Shown here: positions 8,377-19,003 of the stretch, in pieces
Layout of the letters: each line of letters starts with the position of its first letter
Position numbering within the stretch: position 1 is the stretch's first letter
Source: Bacillota bacterium
Lineage (GTDB): Bacteria; Bacillota; Clostridia; Christensenellales; Aristaeellaceae
Assembly (NCBI GenBank): GCA_023425025.1
Contig: JAFADG010000012.1
Coordinates: 73,830 to 137,829, forward strand
Direction: 5' to 3'
Length of the DNA stretch: 64,000 nucleotides
Translations under genes and position numbers: made by a program
The notes under the pieces: generated by a model
Told to the model about the DNA's origin: nothing
The model's input: the letters and a program-made list of their open reading frames with translations, nothing else
The model's database searches: none

Positions 8377-8397
8377 AACCTACATGAATAATAGGTT
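8377..8397. promoter_or_regulatory. Inverted repeat AACCTA-N9-TAGGTT at the operon start point
   Basis: The repeat covers the expected transcription start (about 8397) of the minus-strand operon, a usual position for a repressor operator. The regulator is not identified. Confidence 0.5.
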
Positions 8398-8403
8398 GTT
8401 GGA

Positions 8404-8432
8404 AGTATATGCGTGACGGCGCTGTTTGTCAA
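8404..8432 (-). promoter_or_regulatory. Promoter of the UroD/ABC operon
   Basis: On the minus strand TTGACA (8432-8427) and TATACT (8409-8404) with a 17-base spacer, near-consensus for the housekeeping sigma factor. Confidence 0.85.
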
Positions 8433-8723
8433 CCACTTTTCTTCGTTTTTCCGAAATTTGCTGCATTGCCGGCAAGCAAAAAACGGAAAGCCGCGGAACG
8501 CAAACAAAAAAGGCTGCAGCGGCAGCCGGAGGATGGAAATGGGTGGATTGGTTTTATATGTGTCTGCTTTGTCCATGATATAAGGGATATTATGCTTCAT
8601 TGTTTGTATTGCATAAGTCATGCGGATACAGTACAATTTATACTGGTGAATTGTTGGCATGAACAGGTTTCTTGTGTATTGAGATATGCCATACATCGCC
8701 AATGTTTTCAACAGGAGATGTAT

Positions 8724-9953
8724 ATGCAGAACTGGAAAAAAACGGTCACCTGGTTTTTGGCGGGTCAAGTGGTTTCCCTCTTTGGTTCCTCGCTGGTGCA
8801 GTATGCCCTGATGTGGAGCGTTACGCTGCGTTCCCAGTCCGGCGCCATGATGACGATCGCCATCCTCTGCGGCTTTTTGCCCATGTTCTTTCTGGCGCCG
8901 TTTGCCGGCGTCTGGGCTGACCGGTATCCCCGCAAGCGGCTGATGATTATGGCCGATGGCGGCATCGCGCTGGCAACGCTGATACTGGCTGTTTTGTTTT
9001 TTCTGGGCCGCGATGAGCTGTGGCTGATTTTCGTATTCATGGCCGTGCGGGCCCTGGGACAAGCGGTACACAGCCCGGCGATCAGCGCCGTGCTGCCGCA
9101 GATCGTACCCACGGAGGAACTGACCAAGATTACCGGCATCAACAGCAGCATACAGGCCGCGGTCATGCTGGTATCCCCCATGGTCAGCGGCGCGTTGCTC
9201 ACCTTTACCAGCTTGCAGCTGATATTGATGATCGACGTCATTACGGCGGCAATTGCGATAACGATTCTGCTGCTATATATACCTATCCCAGTCCACCAAA
9301 AGGCAGCGCAGGCGCAAAAAACAAGCTATTTCAGTGATATGAAGGATGGCCTCCGCTACATTGCCGGCCACCGTTTCATTCAGCTTTTCTTTTTGTACTG
9401 CCTGTCCTTTATGCTGATGGCGGCGCCGGTGGCCTTTTTAACACCCTTGCAGGTGACGCGCAGCTTTGGCGCGGAGTATTGGCGCTTGACGGCCATTGAG
9501 GTCGCCTTTGCGCTGGGCATGATGGTCGGCGGCGCTTTGATCGCCGCAAAGGGAGGGTTCAAAAACCGCATGCACACCATGGGCGCGGCAACGCTGGGAA
9601 TCGGCCTGTGCACGGCGGCGCTGGGGCTGGTATCCAACTTTTATGTGTATTTGTCTTTCATGCTCCTGGCGGGCTTTACCATGCCCTGCTTCAACACGCC
9701 ATCATCTGTTATCATTCAGGAAAAGGTGGAGGGGGATTACCTGGGCCGTATTTTCAGCGTGATGGGCATGATCGGCAGCGTCGGCATGCCGGCCAGCATG
9801 CTGGTGTTCGGCCCGCTGGCGGATACCGTTCCCATCGAAACACTTCTCATTATCACCGGCATTGCCATCATGGTCATCGCCGCTGTGACTTTGATGAGCA
9901 AAACGCTGCTGGAGGCGGGAAAGCCGCTGCCCAAGCCGGAGCAGGCGGCATAG
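8724..9953 (+). CDS. MFS transporter, macrolide-efflux (MefA-like) type
   Basis: 409 residues, about twelve membrane segments, beginning WKKTVTWFLAGQVVSLFGSSLVQ, a pattern typical of the MFS_3 / Mef-type exporters; the loop 2-3 motif GVWADRYPRKRL is present. It probably exports drugs or small metabolites by proton antiport (family inference; no substrate evidence). The open frame extends to 8409, but the ATG at 8724 with CAGGAG 6 bases before it fits the family start. Divergent from the UroD operon; the 8433-8723 spacer contains no gene I can support. Confidence 0.88.
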   Translation: MQNWKKTVTWFLAGQVVSLFGSSLVQYALMWSVTLRSQSGAMMTIAILCGFLPMFFLAPFAGVWADRYPRKRLMIMADGGIALATLILAVLFFLGRDELWLIFVFMAVRALGQAVHSPAISAVLPQIVPTEELTKITGINSSIQAAVMLVSPMVSGALLTFTSLQLILMIDVITAAIAITILLLYIPIPVHQKAAQAQKTSYFSDMKDGLRYIAGHRFIQLFFLYCLSFMLMAAPVAFLTPLQVTRSFGAEYWRLTAIEVAFALGMMVGGALIAAKGGFKNRMHTMGAATLGIGLCTAALGLVSNFYVYLSFMLLAGFTMPCFNTPSSVIIQEKVEGDYLGRIFSVMGMIGSVGMPASMLVFGPLADTVPIETLLIITGIAIMVIAAVTLMSKTLLEAGKPLPKPEQAA

Positions 9954-10046
9954 GATACCTGTTATTCGGCCTTGCGTAAACGATGGTAAACCGGTGGCCG
10001 TACAAAATGTGCCATTCAGACGCATTCATGCAGCAAAACGGGCGAT

Positions 10047-11234
10047 TTACTTCAGCGCCGCGGCGCAGGGCGCAAAGGCATACGCCAGCTTTTCCAGCGC
10101 CTCCGTAAGTACGGGCTGCGGGCAGGCGATGTTAATGCGCTGGAAGCCCTCGCCGCCGGTGCCGAACATGCGGCCGTCGTCCAGCCACAGCTTGGCCGTG
10201 TGCACGATCAAACGGTTCACTTCATCGGCGGAAAGCGAAAGGCCCCGCATGTCCAGCCAGCAAAGATAGGTGCCTTCCGGCTGGATCAACTGAACCTGGG
10301 GCAGGTTGTCTTTCAAAAACGCTTGCGCAAAGCGCAGGTTGCCGTTTAAGTAGTACAGCAGCTCATTCAGCCACATTTCGCCTTTCGCGTATGCCGCCTT
10401 GCAGGCCGTGATGCCCATCACATTGGGCTGACTGTAGCCGGAGGCGGCTATTTCATTGACAAAAAGTTCCCGCAAGCCTTTATCCGGGATGAATATGTTG
10501 GAGATCTGCAACCCTGCCAGGTTGAAGGTTTTGGTGGGGGCGGTCAGCGTGACGGATATCCTTTCAAACTCTCTGCAAAGGCCCGCGAAGATATGGTGCT
10601 GGTAGGCGGGGAACACGAAATCCTGGTGGATTTCATCCGCCGCGACGATGACGTTATGTTTCAGGCAGATTTCGCCCAGCCGCGCAAGCTCCCCCCGCGT
10701 CCAGACCCGGCCCACGGGGTTGTGGGGGCTGCACAGCAGGAACAGCTTCACATGGTGCTGCTCAATGGCCTGTTCAAACCCCGCAAAATCGATTTCATAA
10801 TGCCCATTTTTTAGCACCAAGGGGTTTTCTATCAACGTACGATGGTTGCGCAGTATGCAGTCGGAGAAGGGGTAATACACCGGCGGCTGAATAAGCACCG
10901 CGTCCCCCGGTTCGGTATAGGCACGGATGGCCGTGGCGATGGCGTAGACCACACCGGGGGTCTTGATCAGCCATTCCGGCTGGATTTCAAAAGAAAAGCG
11001 GTTCAAAAACCAATGGGACAGGATGGTGAAATAATCCTCCCTGGTGTCGGAATACCCGAAGATACCATGCCGGCTTTTTTCTGTCAGGGCTTTTATGACA
11101 CAGTCGGGGGCGGGAAAGTCCATGTCCGCTACCCACAGGGGCAAAATGTCCTCGGGCATGCCGCGCTTTTTCGCGAAATCGTATTTCAGGCTGTCGGTAT
11201 CCAGCCTTTTGACAATGCCGTCAAAGTCGATCAC
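10047..11234 (-). CDS. MalY/PatB-type PLP C-S lyase (cystathionine beta-lyase family)
   Basis: 395 residues. Fold-type I aminotransferase of the MalY/PatB group: LPLWVADMDFPAP near residue 30, SPHNPVGRVW, ADEIHQDF and the PLP lysine in TAPTKTFNLAGLQ. Members cleave cystathionine or related thioethers to homocysteine, pyruvate and ammonia. The start is a GTG at 11234 that overlaps the TGA stop of the upstream gene (GTGA) and follows GGGAGGG; the longer frame lacks a site. The partner gene encodes another PLP sulfur enzyme, so the pair serves methionine or cysteine metabolism. Confidence 0.9.
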   Translation of the reverse strand: MIDFDGIVKRLDTDSLKYDFAKKRGMPEDILPLWVADMDFPAPDCVIKALTEKSRHGIFGYSDTREDYFTILSHWFLNRFSFEIQPEWLIKTPGVVYAIATAIRAYTEPGDAVLIQPPVYYPFSDCILRNHRTLIENPLVLKNGHYEIDFAGFEQAIEQHHVKLFLLCSPHNPVGRVWTRGELARLGEICLKHNVIVAADEIHQDFVFPAYQHHIFAGLCREFERISVTLTAPTKTFNLAGLQISNIFIPDKGLRELFVNEIAASGYSQPNVMGITACKAAYAKGEMWLNELLYYLNGNLRFAQAFLKDNLPQVQLIQPEGTYLCWLDMRGLSLSADEVNRLIVHTAKLWLDDGRMFGTGGEGFQRINIACPQPVLTEALEKLAYAFAPCAAALK

Positions 11235-12379
11235 TTTGCTTCCCTCCCCGAAATCGCCTGGCACAAGTCGTTTTTCAAATCGTCCAGGTCCTCCAGGCCC
11301 ACGGAGAAGCGGAGCAGACGGTCGGTGATGCCCTTTTTCTCTCGTTCCTCCGGCGGGAGGTCCGCGTGGGTTTGGAGCATGGGGTAGGTGATCAGCGATT
11401 CCACACCGCCCAGGCTTTCGGCGTACTGTATAATGCGCACGCCTTCCAGAATCCTGCGTGCGGTTTCAGGCGCGTCCACCTGGAAGGAGAGCATGGCGCC
11501 AAAGCCCCGGGCCTGGCGCAGGGAGATGTCCCGCTGCGGGTGATCAGGGAGCCCTGAATAATACACCTTTGTGACGTGGGGCTGATGGGAAAGCCACACG
11601 GCCAGCTCCATGGCCGTGTTCTGCTGGCGCTCCATGCGCACGGCCAGCGTCTTGATGCCCCGGATCGTCAGCCAGCTGTCAAAGGGGGAAAGGCAGGCCC
11701 CGGTGGTTTTGTAGATAAAGCGCAGCCGCTGGGAAAGCTCCGGATCTTTGACGACCAGGAACCCGGCCAGGGTATCGTTGTGGCCGGCCAGATATTTGGT
11801 GCCGCTGTATAACGAGATATCGGCCCCCAATAAAAGCGGCTTTTGCAGATAAGGCGTCAGGAAGGTGTTATCCACAATCAACAACAGGTTGTGGGCGCGG
11901 CAGATATCCGCCGCCGCGGCGATGTCCGTAACCAGCATCATGGGGTTGGAAGGCGTTTCAATAAACAGCGCCTTCGTTTGCTTTGTGATCAGAGGCGCAA
12001 TGTTGGCAAGGTTTGTGGTGTCGGCAATGCTGAACGTCAGGCCGTTCTTTTTGGAGATGTGCTCAAACAGGCGATGGGAACCTCCGTACAAATCATCGGA
12101 GGCGATGATGTGGTCGCCGGGGGAAAACAGCTCCATCAGCGCGGTGACGGCCGCCATGCCGGTGGAAAAGGCCAGGGCGTCGACGCCTTCCTCCAGGGCG
12201 CACAGCGTTTGCTCCAGGTGCTCCCGGGTGGGGTTCTGCTGCCGGCTGTAGTCAAAGCCGGTGCTTTGGCCTACGCCAGGATGGGCAAAGGTGGCAGACT
12301 GGAAGATGGGTACGCTGATGGCGCCCGTTAAGTCGTACTTCCTCCGGCTGCCGTGAATACAGCAAGTGGTAATGTCCAT
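11231..12379 (-). CDS. Trans-sulfuration PLP enzyme (cystathionine gamma-synthase/beta-lyase)
   Basis: 382 residues of the Cys/Met metabolism PLP family: SVPIFQSATFAHPG, FSTGMAAVTALMELFSPGDHII, IETPSNPMM, and the PLP lysine in YSGTKYLAGHNDTLAG. Family members act as MetB, MetC or cystathionine gamma-lyase; which reaction applies cannot be decided by eye. The ATG at 12379 has GGGAG 8 bases upstream, unlike the ATG at 12400. First gene of a two-gene operon with the MalY-like lyase, driven by a consensus promoter with a dyad. Confidence 0.92.
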   Translation of the reverse strand: MDITTCCIHGSRRKYDLTGAISVPIFQSATFAHPGVGQSTGFDYSRQQNPTREHLEQTLCALEEGVDALAFSTGMAAVTALMELFSPGDHIIASDDLYGGSHRLFEHISKKNGLTFSIADTTNLANIAPLITKQTKALFIETPSNPMMLVTDIAAAADICRAHNLLLIVDNTFLTPYLQKPLLLGADISLYSGTKYLAGHNDTLAGFLVVKDPELSQRLRFIYKTTGACLSPFDSWLTIRGIKTLAVRMERQQNTAMELAVWLSHQPHVTKVYYSGLPDHPQRDISLRQARGFGAMLSFQVDAPETARRILEGVRIIQYAESLGGVESLITYPMLQTHADLPPEEREKKGITDRLLRFSVGLEDLDDLKNDLCQAISGREAK

Positions 12380-12427
12380 AGCCAACACTCCCAAACTCAT
12401 AATTCATATCAATTAGGTATGAAAAAG

Positions 12428-12456
12428 ATGATATGCGGAGCGGGCCTATTTGTCAA
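12428..12456 (-). promoter_or_regulatory. Promoter of the sulfur PLP operon
   Basis: Minus strand TTGACA (12456-12451), 17-base spacer, TATCAT (12433-12428). Confidence 0.82.
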
Positions 12457-12481
12457 TACCTATTTCATATTTTTTTGGTAT
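12456..12481. promoter_or_regulatory. AT-rich dyad ATACC...GGTAT next to the -35 box
   Basis: ATACC (12456-12460) and GGTAT (12477-12481) flank an AT-rich core directly upstream of, and touching, the -35 box. Position suggests an operator or activator site for a sulfur regulator (for example Rrf2/CymR type), which is inference only. Confidence 0.4.
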
Positions 12482-12631
12482 GATTTATTCTGCACGCAAG
12501 GAAATGTGATCAATCGATGAAAATGATATATTTCCATGATGAACCGTTGCGGTGAATAAAAACAGTTGGCTGGTACGTTTCTTCCATAGAGAACTGGTAT
12601 TATTTTCCCAAGAGAGGCAGGAAGAAAAGAG

Positions 12632-14323
12632 ATGCAGGCAATTCGCTATGCTATGGCTGTCCTTTATCTGGCGGCTGCGTTGGGGAGCCCTGCCCAATGG
12701 ACTGACGGCATCACGGAAATTGGGCCGGAAGAAGAGGCAATATACTTCATGGAAGCGCTGCAAGAGGGCGGCTGGCAGTATGCGGCCAATTATTGCACCG
12801 ATCCCGATGAGTTTGAAAAATGGACGCCGCCCTTTGTGACCAAGTATCTGGTCTTCCCTTCCGTTGACGACATACAGGTGAAGCAAGCGCTGGTCAGCGG
12901 CGATACGGCGGAGGTCACGCTGTCCCTGACCGCGGCGGATTTTGACGCGGTGGGAAAAGATGGATATGCACTTGGCGAGGATTTTTTGTACAGCCTGTGT
13001 CTAAGCGATGAATATGCGACGGAGAATGTGCTGAACGATGAGAATTTGATGTGGCTGATAAACGGTTCTGGCGAACTGATGGCGCAGTTAAAACAGCACC
13101 GCAAACAGTATGAAATACCTTTTGCACTGAAAAATGTGCAGGGGGAATGGCTGATTGACCTCACGGCGACGAAGGAACTGCGGCAGCCGGACGCGCTGGC
13201 GGTTGCTCCCTTGTCCTATGGCACACTGAGCCAGGACTATGCCCAGAGGCGCTACTATGTAAAGGATGCGCTGTACAGCAAAGCGCTTTCGTACCCCGAG
13301 GATATACCCTGGGGGGATTGGCTGCAAAGCATCACAGTGGATGCGGTTTTTGCCGCCCTTGGGCAGCCTGTATGGAACGTGTGGCTGCGGCTGCAGGCGC
13401 AGGGGGATGCGGAAGGGCTGTACGGGTTTTCTGCCGGCGATTCCGGGGCGCAATGCGCACCTGGGCTGGTAGAATACGCCGAGTTCGGCGTTTCGGTTCG
13501 CGACCGGCGCTGGGCAACGATCGGCGGACAAGCCTGCGGCGTGTTGGAAATGCACATTCCCGGGGCGGGAAGCGGGCCGCTTGGGGATATCGCCCTCCAG
13601 TGCAGGCGGCGCATGAATATTTGGACGCCGCTGTATTTTGAGGAAGGGCTGATCTTTTCATTAAGCGGTGTTCCCTATGATTCCGGATATCCGGCGGGCG
13701 GTGTGTCCTTTGAGATCAACCGCTTTCTGCGGTTCGGGGAAGATAACGGGATGTCAAAAGACGATACCCTGGGCCAGTGGATGGCGAATGAACTTGCCCA
13801 CCAGGATTCCGCTTATTATGTTTTCCAGGACATGCCCGAAGGGATCGGCGACCTGCCCGTGATCAACAGCGAATATGCGCTGTACCAACTGGAAGGCACC
13901 GTGAAAAAGGAGCAGGGTGATTTTGGGGTATACGATGTGACCTTTGCCCTGCAAACGCCGGCGGACGGCGTGTGGGTGGAAGCCTTTGAACAATGCTCCA
14001 GCGAGTGCGATGCAATCGACAGCTTCGACCTCATGGGGGCGGAAAGCACCGCGAGGGAGAAGCTGCAAGGCGGCTTTGATCTGCTGGTGCTTGTGCGCAT
14101 GGAGGGAAGGCCGGAGCAGGAGCTGGCGGCGCTGCTCTCTTCGCTGAAGCTTTCCGCAACCTTTTCCTGTGAGGAATGGAATTTTTGTTACGAGCAGCAC
14201 GGTACCACCCGCCGCATCGGCCCCCGGACCACGCTGCCTGTTGATCTTTCGAACATGGAATATTGGCCGGGGACGCTGTTTGATCTCCCTCGCGCCGAGA
14301 GAATCTATGCCGACGAGCAATAA
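12632..14323 (+). CDS. Secreted protein of unknown function
   Basis: 563 residues. N-terminal hydrophobic signal (AMAVLYLAAALGSPAQ, cleavage likely after SPA). No lipobox, no other membrane segment and no motif I recognise. Residues ~25-170 resemble a small secreted sub-domain (EEAIYFMEALQEGGWQYAANY), and two stretches near 380-560 look like related alpha/beta units with conserved Trp and Cys. It is followed by the small DUF6440-like gene. A possible lipoprotein-free exported sensor or hydrolase; no function is claimed. Ribosome site is weak (AGGAAGAAAAGAG). Confidence 0.7.
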   Translation: MQAIRYAMAVLYLAAALGSPAQWTDGITEIGPEEEAIYFMEALQEGGWQYAANYCTDPDEFEKWTPPFVTKYLVFPSVDDIQVKQALVSGDTAEVTLSLTAADFDAVGKDGYALGEDFLYSLCLSDEYATENVLNDENLMWLINGSGELMAQLKQHRKQYEIPFALKNVQGEWLIDLTATKELRQPDALAVAPLSYGTLSQDYAQRRYYVKDALYSKALSYPEDIPWGDWLQSITVDAVFAALGQPVWNVWLRLQAQGDAEGLYGFSAGDSGAQCAPGLVEYAEFGVSVRDRRWATIGGQACGVLEMHIPGAGSGPLGDIALQCRRRMNIWTPLYFEEGLIFSLSGVPYDSGYPAGGVSFEINRFLRFGEDNGMSKDDTLGQWMANELAHQDSAYYVFQDMPEGIGDLPVINSEYALYQLEGTVKKEQGDFGVYDVTFALQTPADGVWVEAFEQCSSECDAIDSFDLMGAESTAREKLQGGFDLLVLVRMEGRPEQELAALLSSLKLSATFSCEEWNFCYEQHGTTRRIGPRTTLPVDLSNMEYWPGTLFDLPRAERIYADEQ

Positions 14324-14450
14324 GCGCGGTACGGCAAACCGTCAAAAGCGGGGTTTTGATCATGCAGACGCGGTGTTTGATCTTTTCCGGCAGGACCGGT
14401 CGGAAGAAAGCCGAATAAGCATACCGTAAGCTTATAAGGGGGAGTGTTTG

Positions 14451-14645
14451 ATGGGAGACAAGCGGTTCGTCAAGATTTATAGCCAGGGTACTTTCAATTG
14501 CACGGAAATATGGGTGGACAAGGAGACAGGCGTCAACTACCTTTTCCGCCAATCCGGTTACGCCGGCGGCATGTCGGTGCTGCTGGACAAGGATGGGAAG
14601 CCGGTTATTTCGAAGCTGTCGCCCATGGAGCTGGAGCGGTATTGA
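14451..14645 (+). CDS. Small DUF6440-like protein
   Basis: 64 residues containing RFVKIYSQG, IWVDKETGVNYLF and LLDKDGKPV, which match my recollection of the DUF6440 family of small Clostridia proteins. Cytosolic, no known role. The ATG at 14451 follows GGGGGAG by 7 bases; TTG at 14448 is in frame but less likely. Confidence 0.8.
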   Translation: MGDKRFVKIYSQGTFNCTEIWVDKETGVNYLFRQSGYAGGMSVLLDKDGKPVISKLSPMELERY

Positions 14646-14722
14646 TGGCGGGTGCGCTGCCTTGTATAAGCAGGTTCGTATAAACCAATGGTTTACAGAT
14701 GCACGGGCAGGACAAATTCAGC

Positions 14723-14752
14723 TTGACAAGGGCAGCCGACATCCGTTACAAT
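14723..14752 (+). promoter_or_regulatory. Promoter of the ABC exporter leader
   Basis: TTGACA (14723-14728), 18-base spacer, TACAAT (14747-14752). The expected start near 14759 is just ahead of the leader-peptide ribosome site. Confidence 0.82.
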
Positions 14753-14780
14753 CATCCTATCAAACGAAGGAGGTGGCAGT

Positions 14781-14846
14781 ATGACAACCAAGACAGGCAT
14801 CATGCGGAATCGGAAGTCGTATTGCCTGATCCATCGGGCAATCTAG
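14781..14846 (+). CDS. 21-residue leader peptide upstream of the ABC exporter
   Basis: ATG preceded by AAGGAGG with a 7-base spacing, the best ribosome site in this stretch, opens a 21-codon frame (MTTKTGIMRNRKSY...RAI) ending TAG at 14844-14846. It is the first ORF in the exporter transcript and is followed by mutually exclusive hairpins. The arrangement resembles leader peptides that sense slowed translation, such as bmrB ahead of bmrCD in Bacillus subtilis. Not enriched for one amino acid, so inhibitor-induced stalling is more likely than amino acid sensing (inference). Confidence 0.65.
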   Translation: MTTKTGIMRNRKSYCLIHRAI

Positions 14847-14911
14847 CTTTTGCGCGGGCGCATAACGCCTCTTGTACAAAGCACTTCTGATTTTTGCAGA
14901 GGTGCTTTTTT
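14846..14911 (+). promoter_or_regulatory. Antiterminator/terminator pair (attenuator) before the ABC exporter
   Basis: Terminator: 14878-14889 (AAAGCACTTCTG) pairs with 14897-14908 (CAGAGGTGCTTT, one G-U), followed by U. Alternative: GCTTTTG at 14846-14852 can pair with CAAAGC at 14877-14882, with GGCG/CGCC inside, which removes the terminator's 5' arm. A ribosome resting on the leader stop codon would block the alternative hairpin and allow termination; a ribosome stalled earlier would allow readthrough. Confidence 0.6.
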
Positions 14912-14950
14912 GCATGTTTCTATTCGTGCGAAAAAGAAAGAGGAGAATGC

Positions 14951-16687
<1,737 letters not shown>

Positions 16688-16707
16688 CCGGAAGGATACG
16701 GTTTTGC

Positions 16708-16740
16708 GGGGAAGGGGCTTTTTCAAAAAGCCCCTTCCCC
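16708..16740 (+). terminator. Terminator after the ABC exporter
   Basis: A perfect 16-bp stem, GGGGAAGGGGCTTTTT with AAAAAGCCCCTTCCCC around a single C. Same pattern as the hairpins at 20520, 31187 and 63968. Confidence 0.85.
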
Positions 16741-16742
16741 TT

Positions 16743-16918
16743 CCGCAAGCTCAATCGTCGCACTGCTTCACTGCCGTTCGCCCCATCTGGCTCAATCGTC
16801 GCGCCGGTTCGCTACCGCTCCCATCGCTTGTTTCGCCAGCCTCCTCCACCCCTCCCTTTTCCGCCGCAGGCGGGGTCGGGGTTACGGAGCCACCGGCGGC
16901 GCTCGGCTCACTCACCCC
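16743..16918 (+). repeat. Dispersed intergenic repeat, copy B
   Basis: Contains the CTCAATCGTCGC block twice (16750-16761 and 16791-16802), then TCGCTACCGCTC, TTTCGCCAGCCTCCTCC and finally GGCGGCGCTCGGCTCACTCA. It lies between the terminator hairpin and the CCCGAAAAACTTTCC tail that elsewhere directly follows such hairpins, as if inserted there. Confidence 0.75.
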
Positions 16919-16971
16919 ATCCCGAAAAACTTTCCTAACATAGAGGAATCATGTTATATTGGTTGTACCTG

Positions 16972-17035
16972 CCGATAACGGCGGCGATGAGAATCAATAT
17001 CGGAGGCTGAGAACGCGTCGGCCTCCATTTTTTTT
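16972..17035 (+). promoter_or_regulatory. Leader hairpins with terminator upstream of the 17207 gene
   Basis: GGAGGCTGA (17002-17010) pairs with TCGGCCTCC (17018-17026) and is followed by T8. An upstream CCGATA (16972-16977) can pair with TATCGG (16998-17003), overlapping the terminator's first arm, so the two folds compete. A weak promoter (TTCCTA-17-TATATT at 16932-16960) would start this RNA. It may be an attenuator or a small RNA. The remaining 170 bases to the gene show nothing clear. Confidence 0.45.
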
Positions 17036-17206
17036 GGATTTTTCAGTCAAAAAGAACGTATTTTGAAAAAGTTGCTTTCGCGGGCTTTACCTTGAAATAA
17101 GTTGTGCGATATAAATAAATGGGGGATTTCATCCATCCCGCTGCTGTAAGCGCAAGCACGCGGAACAAAAGGGCCGGGCGGAGCCGGCCGTGGAGGGAAC
17201 GATACC

Positions 17207-18697
17207 TTGAAAGCCCAAAGCATTTACCGTACCATTTGTGAAAACATAACGCCGGAGGGGCGGCTGCCCCAGGGCTTTTTGATTGCGGACAAGGACGCCC
17301 AGCCTGGGAAGATCTGTTTTGCGCCGGGAGCGAAAGACGGCATCGGCCTGTTTCACAAGGAGCATCACCTGGACAGGGTCAGCGTGAAGATCGTGCAGTA
17401 CATGAAGACCGGGTCGTACGCTTATATTGCCGGGCTTTTGCGCATGTACAGAACGCTGCAGGTCATTGACCCTGTGATCAAGCACATCCAAAGCAATCAC
17501 GAGGCTTTTGATGCGCGCCAGGTGATCGATTTTGCCTTTGAGCTTGTGTTTGAAAGCATGGAAATTGAACCTGTGAAATTCGGGATAGCGCTGCTGGGTA
17601 TGTTCGATTTCAGCGGTGAGCCGCAAATTGTGAACGCGGTCATGGCCCTTGCGCTGTATGATGAGTTTACGCTTTTTTCGCTTGTGGCCTTAAAGAATTG
17701 GGAAGACGGCAACGTTCATCAATTTTTTATTGCCCAAAGGGTGCAGGGGTGGGGGAAAGTTCATGCCGTGGAGCTGCTGAAGGCGGACACGGAGGAAATA
17801 CGGGACTGGATTTTGCGCTATGGCTGCAAAAACCATGTGATGGATGCTTATCTTGGCCTGACCTGCGCAATCAAGGGCAACCTGATCGAGGCGCTGCGCA
17901 TGGATGTTATGGACAGCGGGCTGTTCGACGGCATCTGCGTGATTATCGACGCATTGCTCGTGGAGGGGCCTGTGGCAGGGATCAATGACTACGAGCATGC
18001 CGAAGACGCCCTGCGCCTGTACCTGCAATCAGCGACAAAGCACGCCGCCACATTAAAGCATCTCTGGCATGTGCTGAATGTTCGGGACTGGCTGACGAAT
18101 GCACAGAACGGCTATAAGGAGGAACTGCTGGTACTGTGCGCGTGCATCGCGGGCATGCCGCGCTGGCATGGGCTGATCAAAGACGCGGTGGCGCAAGGCG
18201 AGGAAGAAATGCTGTTTTGCGCTGTCGATTCGGCAAAACGGCTGCAGATGGATATATCCGCCCTACTCATCAAAACCGTTATGAAAAAGCCGGTGGAATG
18301 CAGCGCGTACATATCCATGCTCTACGGCCGCGCGGAATACGCGAAACGGCTGACCGCAACCTATGAAAAAACGCTGCCGCTCACGGAGATGGCCACAGGC
18401 ATGGGCGATGACCATTTTGCCGCCGAGCTGCAAAGAGAGCACCAGTGCCTGGAGCATGTGCTTGCGGAATTGGGCCCGTACCCGAACATGGGCGCAAAAC
18501 TGCTGGAAGCCGCGCTGCAATCTCCCGTGGTGAGGGAGCGGAGCATGGCCTTGAGCGTTTTGGAAAAATGGAGCGAAGACCTGTGGGTGTCGGTATGGCA
18601 CATTTCGCCATCGGTGGGCGGCGTGTTGAAAAGAATCGCGCTGGAGGAAGTGGATGAGGAACTGCGGATGCGCATGGTAAAGCTGCTGAGCAAATGA
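17207..18697 (+). CDS. Unknown protein with mostly helical composition
   Basis: 496 residues, no signal peptide or membrane segment. I do not recognise a family. The sequence is rich in helix-forming runs (for example QVIDFAFELVFESMEIEPVK, LLKADTEEIRDWILRYG) with a HEAT/armadillo-like rhythm and several dispersed Cys and Trp residues. The start is a TTG at 17207 with GGAGGG 9 bases upstream; no better ATG is nearby. It follows a terminator-like leader and ends before a terminator at 18822. Cytosolic scaffold is one possibility but only a guess. Confidence 0.65.
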   Translation: MKAQSIYRTICENITPEGRLPQGFLIADKDAQPGKICFAPGAKDGIGLFHKEHHLDRVSVKIVQYMKTGSYAYIAGLLRMYRTLQVIDPVIKHIQSNHEAFDARQVIDFAFELVFESMEIEPVKFGIALLGMFDFSGEPQIVNAVMALALYDEFTLFSLVALKNWEDGNVHQFFIAQRVQGWGKVHAVELLKADTEEIRDWILRYGCKNHVMDAYLGLTCAIKGNLIEALRMDVMDSGLFDGICVIIDALLVEGPVAGINDYEHAEDALRLYLQSATKHAATLKHLWHVLNVRDWLTNAQNGYKEELLVLCACIAGMPRWHGLIKDAVAQGEEEMLFCAVDSAKRLQMDISALLIKTVMKKPVECSAYISMLYGRAEYAKRLTATYEKTLPLTEMATGMGDDHFAAELQREHQCLEHVLAELGPYPNMGAKLLEAALQSPVVRERSMALSVLEKWSEDLWVSVWHISPSVGGVLKRIALEEVDEELRMRMVKLLSK

Positions 18698-18821
18698 GGC
18701 TGTCCGCCGCTGGACGCAGTGGCACTTGGCTGGTTTGCTCGCTTTTCCTTCAGGCAGAGGAAGCCTCGCCTTTATCGGTTTTCGCGACTTTGTTCCGCAA
18801 TGCTGCATCACAGTTATATGC

Positions 18822-18854
18822 AGCGGCCGGTGCAAACAGCGGGCCGCTTTTTTT
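18822..18854 (+). terminator. Intrinsic terminator
   Basis: AGCGGCC (18822-18828) and GGCCGCT (18842-18848) followed by a run of seven T, 125 bases after the 17207 gene. The rest of the 306-base gap to 19004 shows no gene. Confidence 0.7.
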
Positions 18855-19003
18855 ATGGTTTTTTACGCTTGCCGTGATTCCGGCACAAAACAGCATGCAA
18901 TGCCTGCCGCCCCTTCGCCAAATTTTGTCCGTATATCGTTCAAGGCTTAGTTCGCAGGCTTTTCTGACGATATATGCTTTAGTTATCAAAGGAGAACAGC
19001 AGC

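Noticed and set aside
8409..8723. N-terminal extension of the MFS gene
   Set aside because: Low-complexity basic residues and no ribosome site; the family start at 8724 has CAGGAG.
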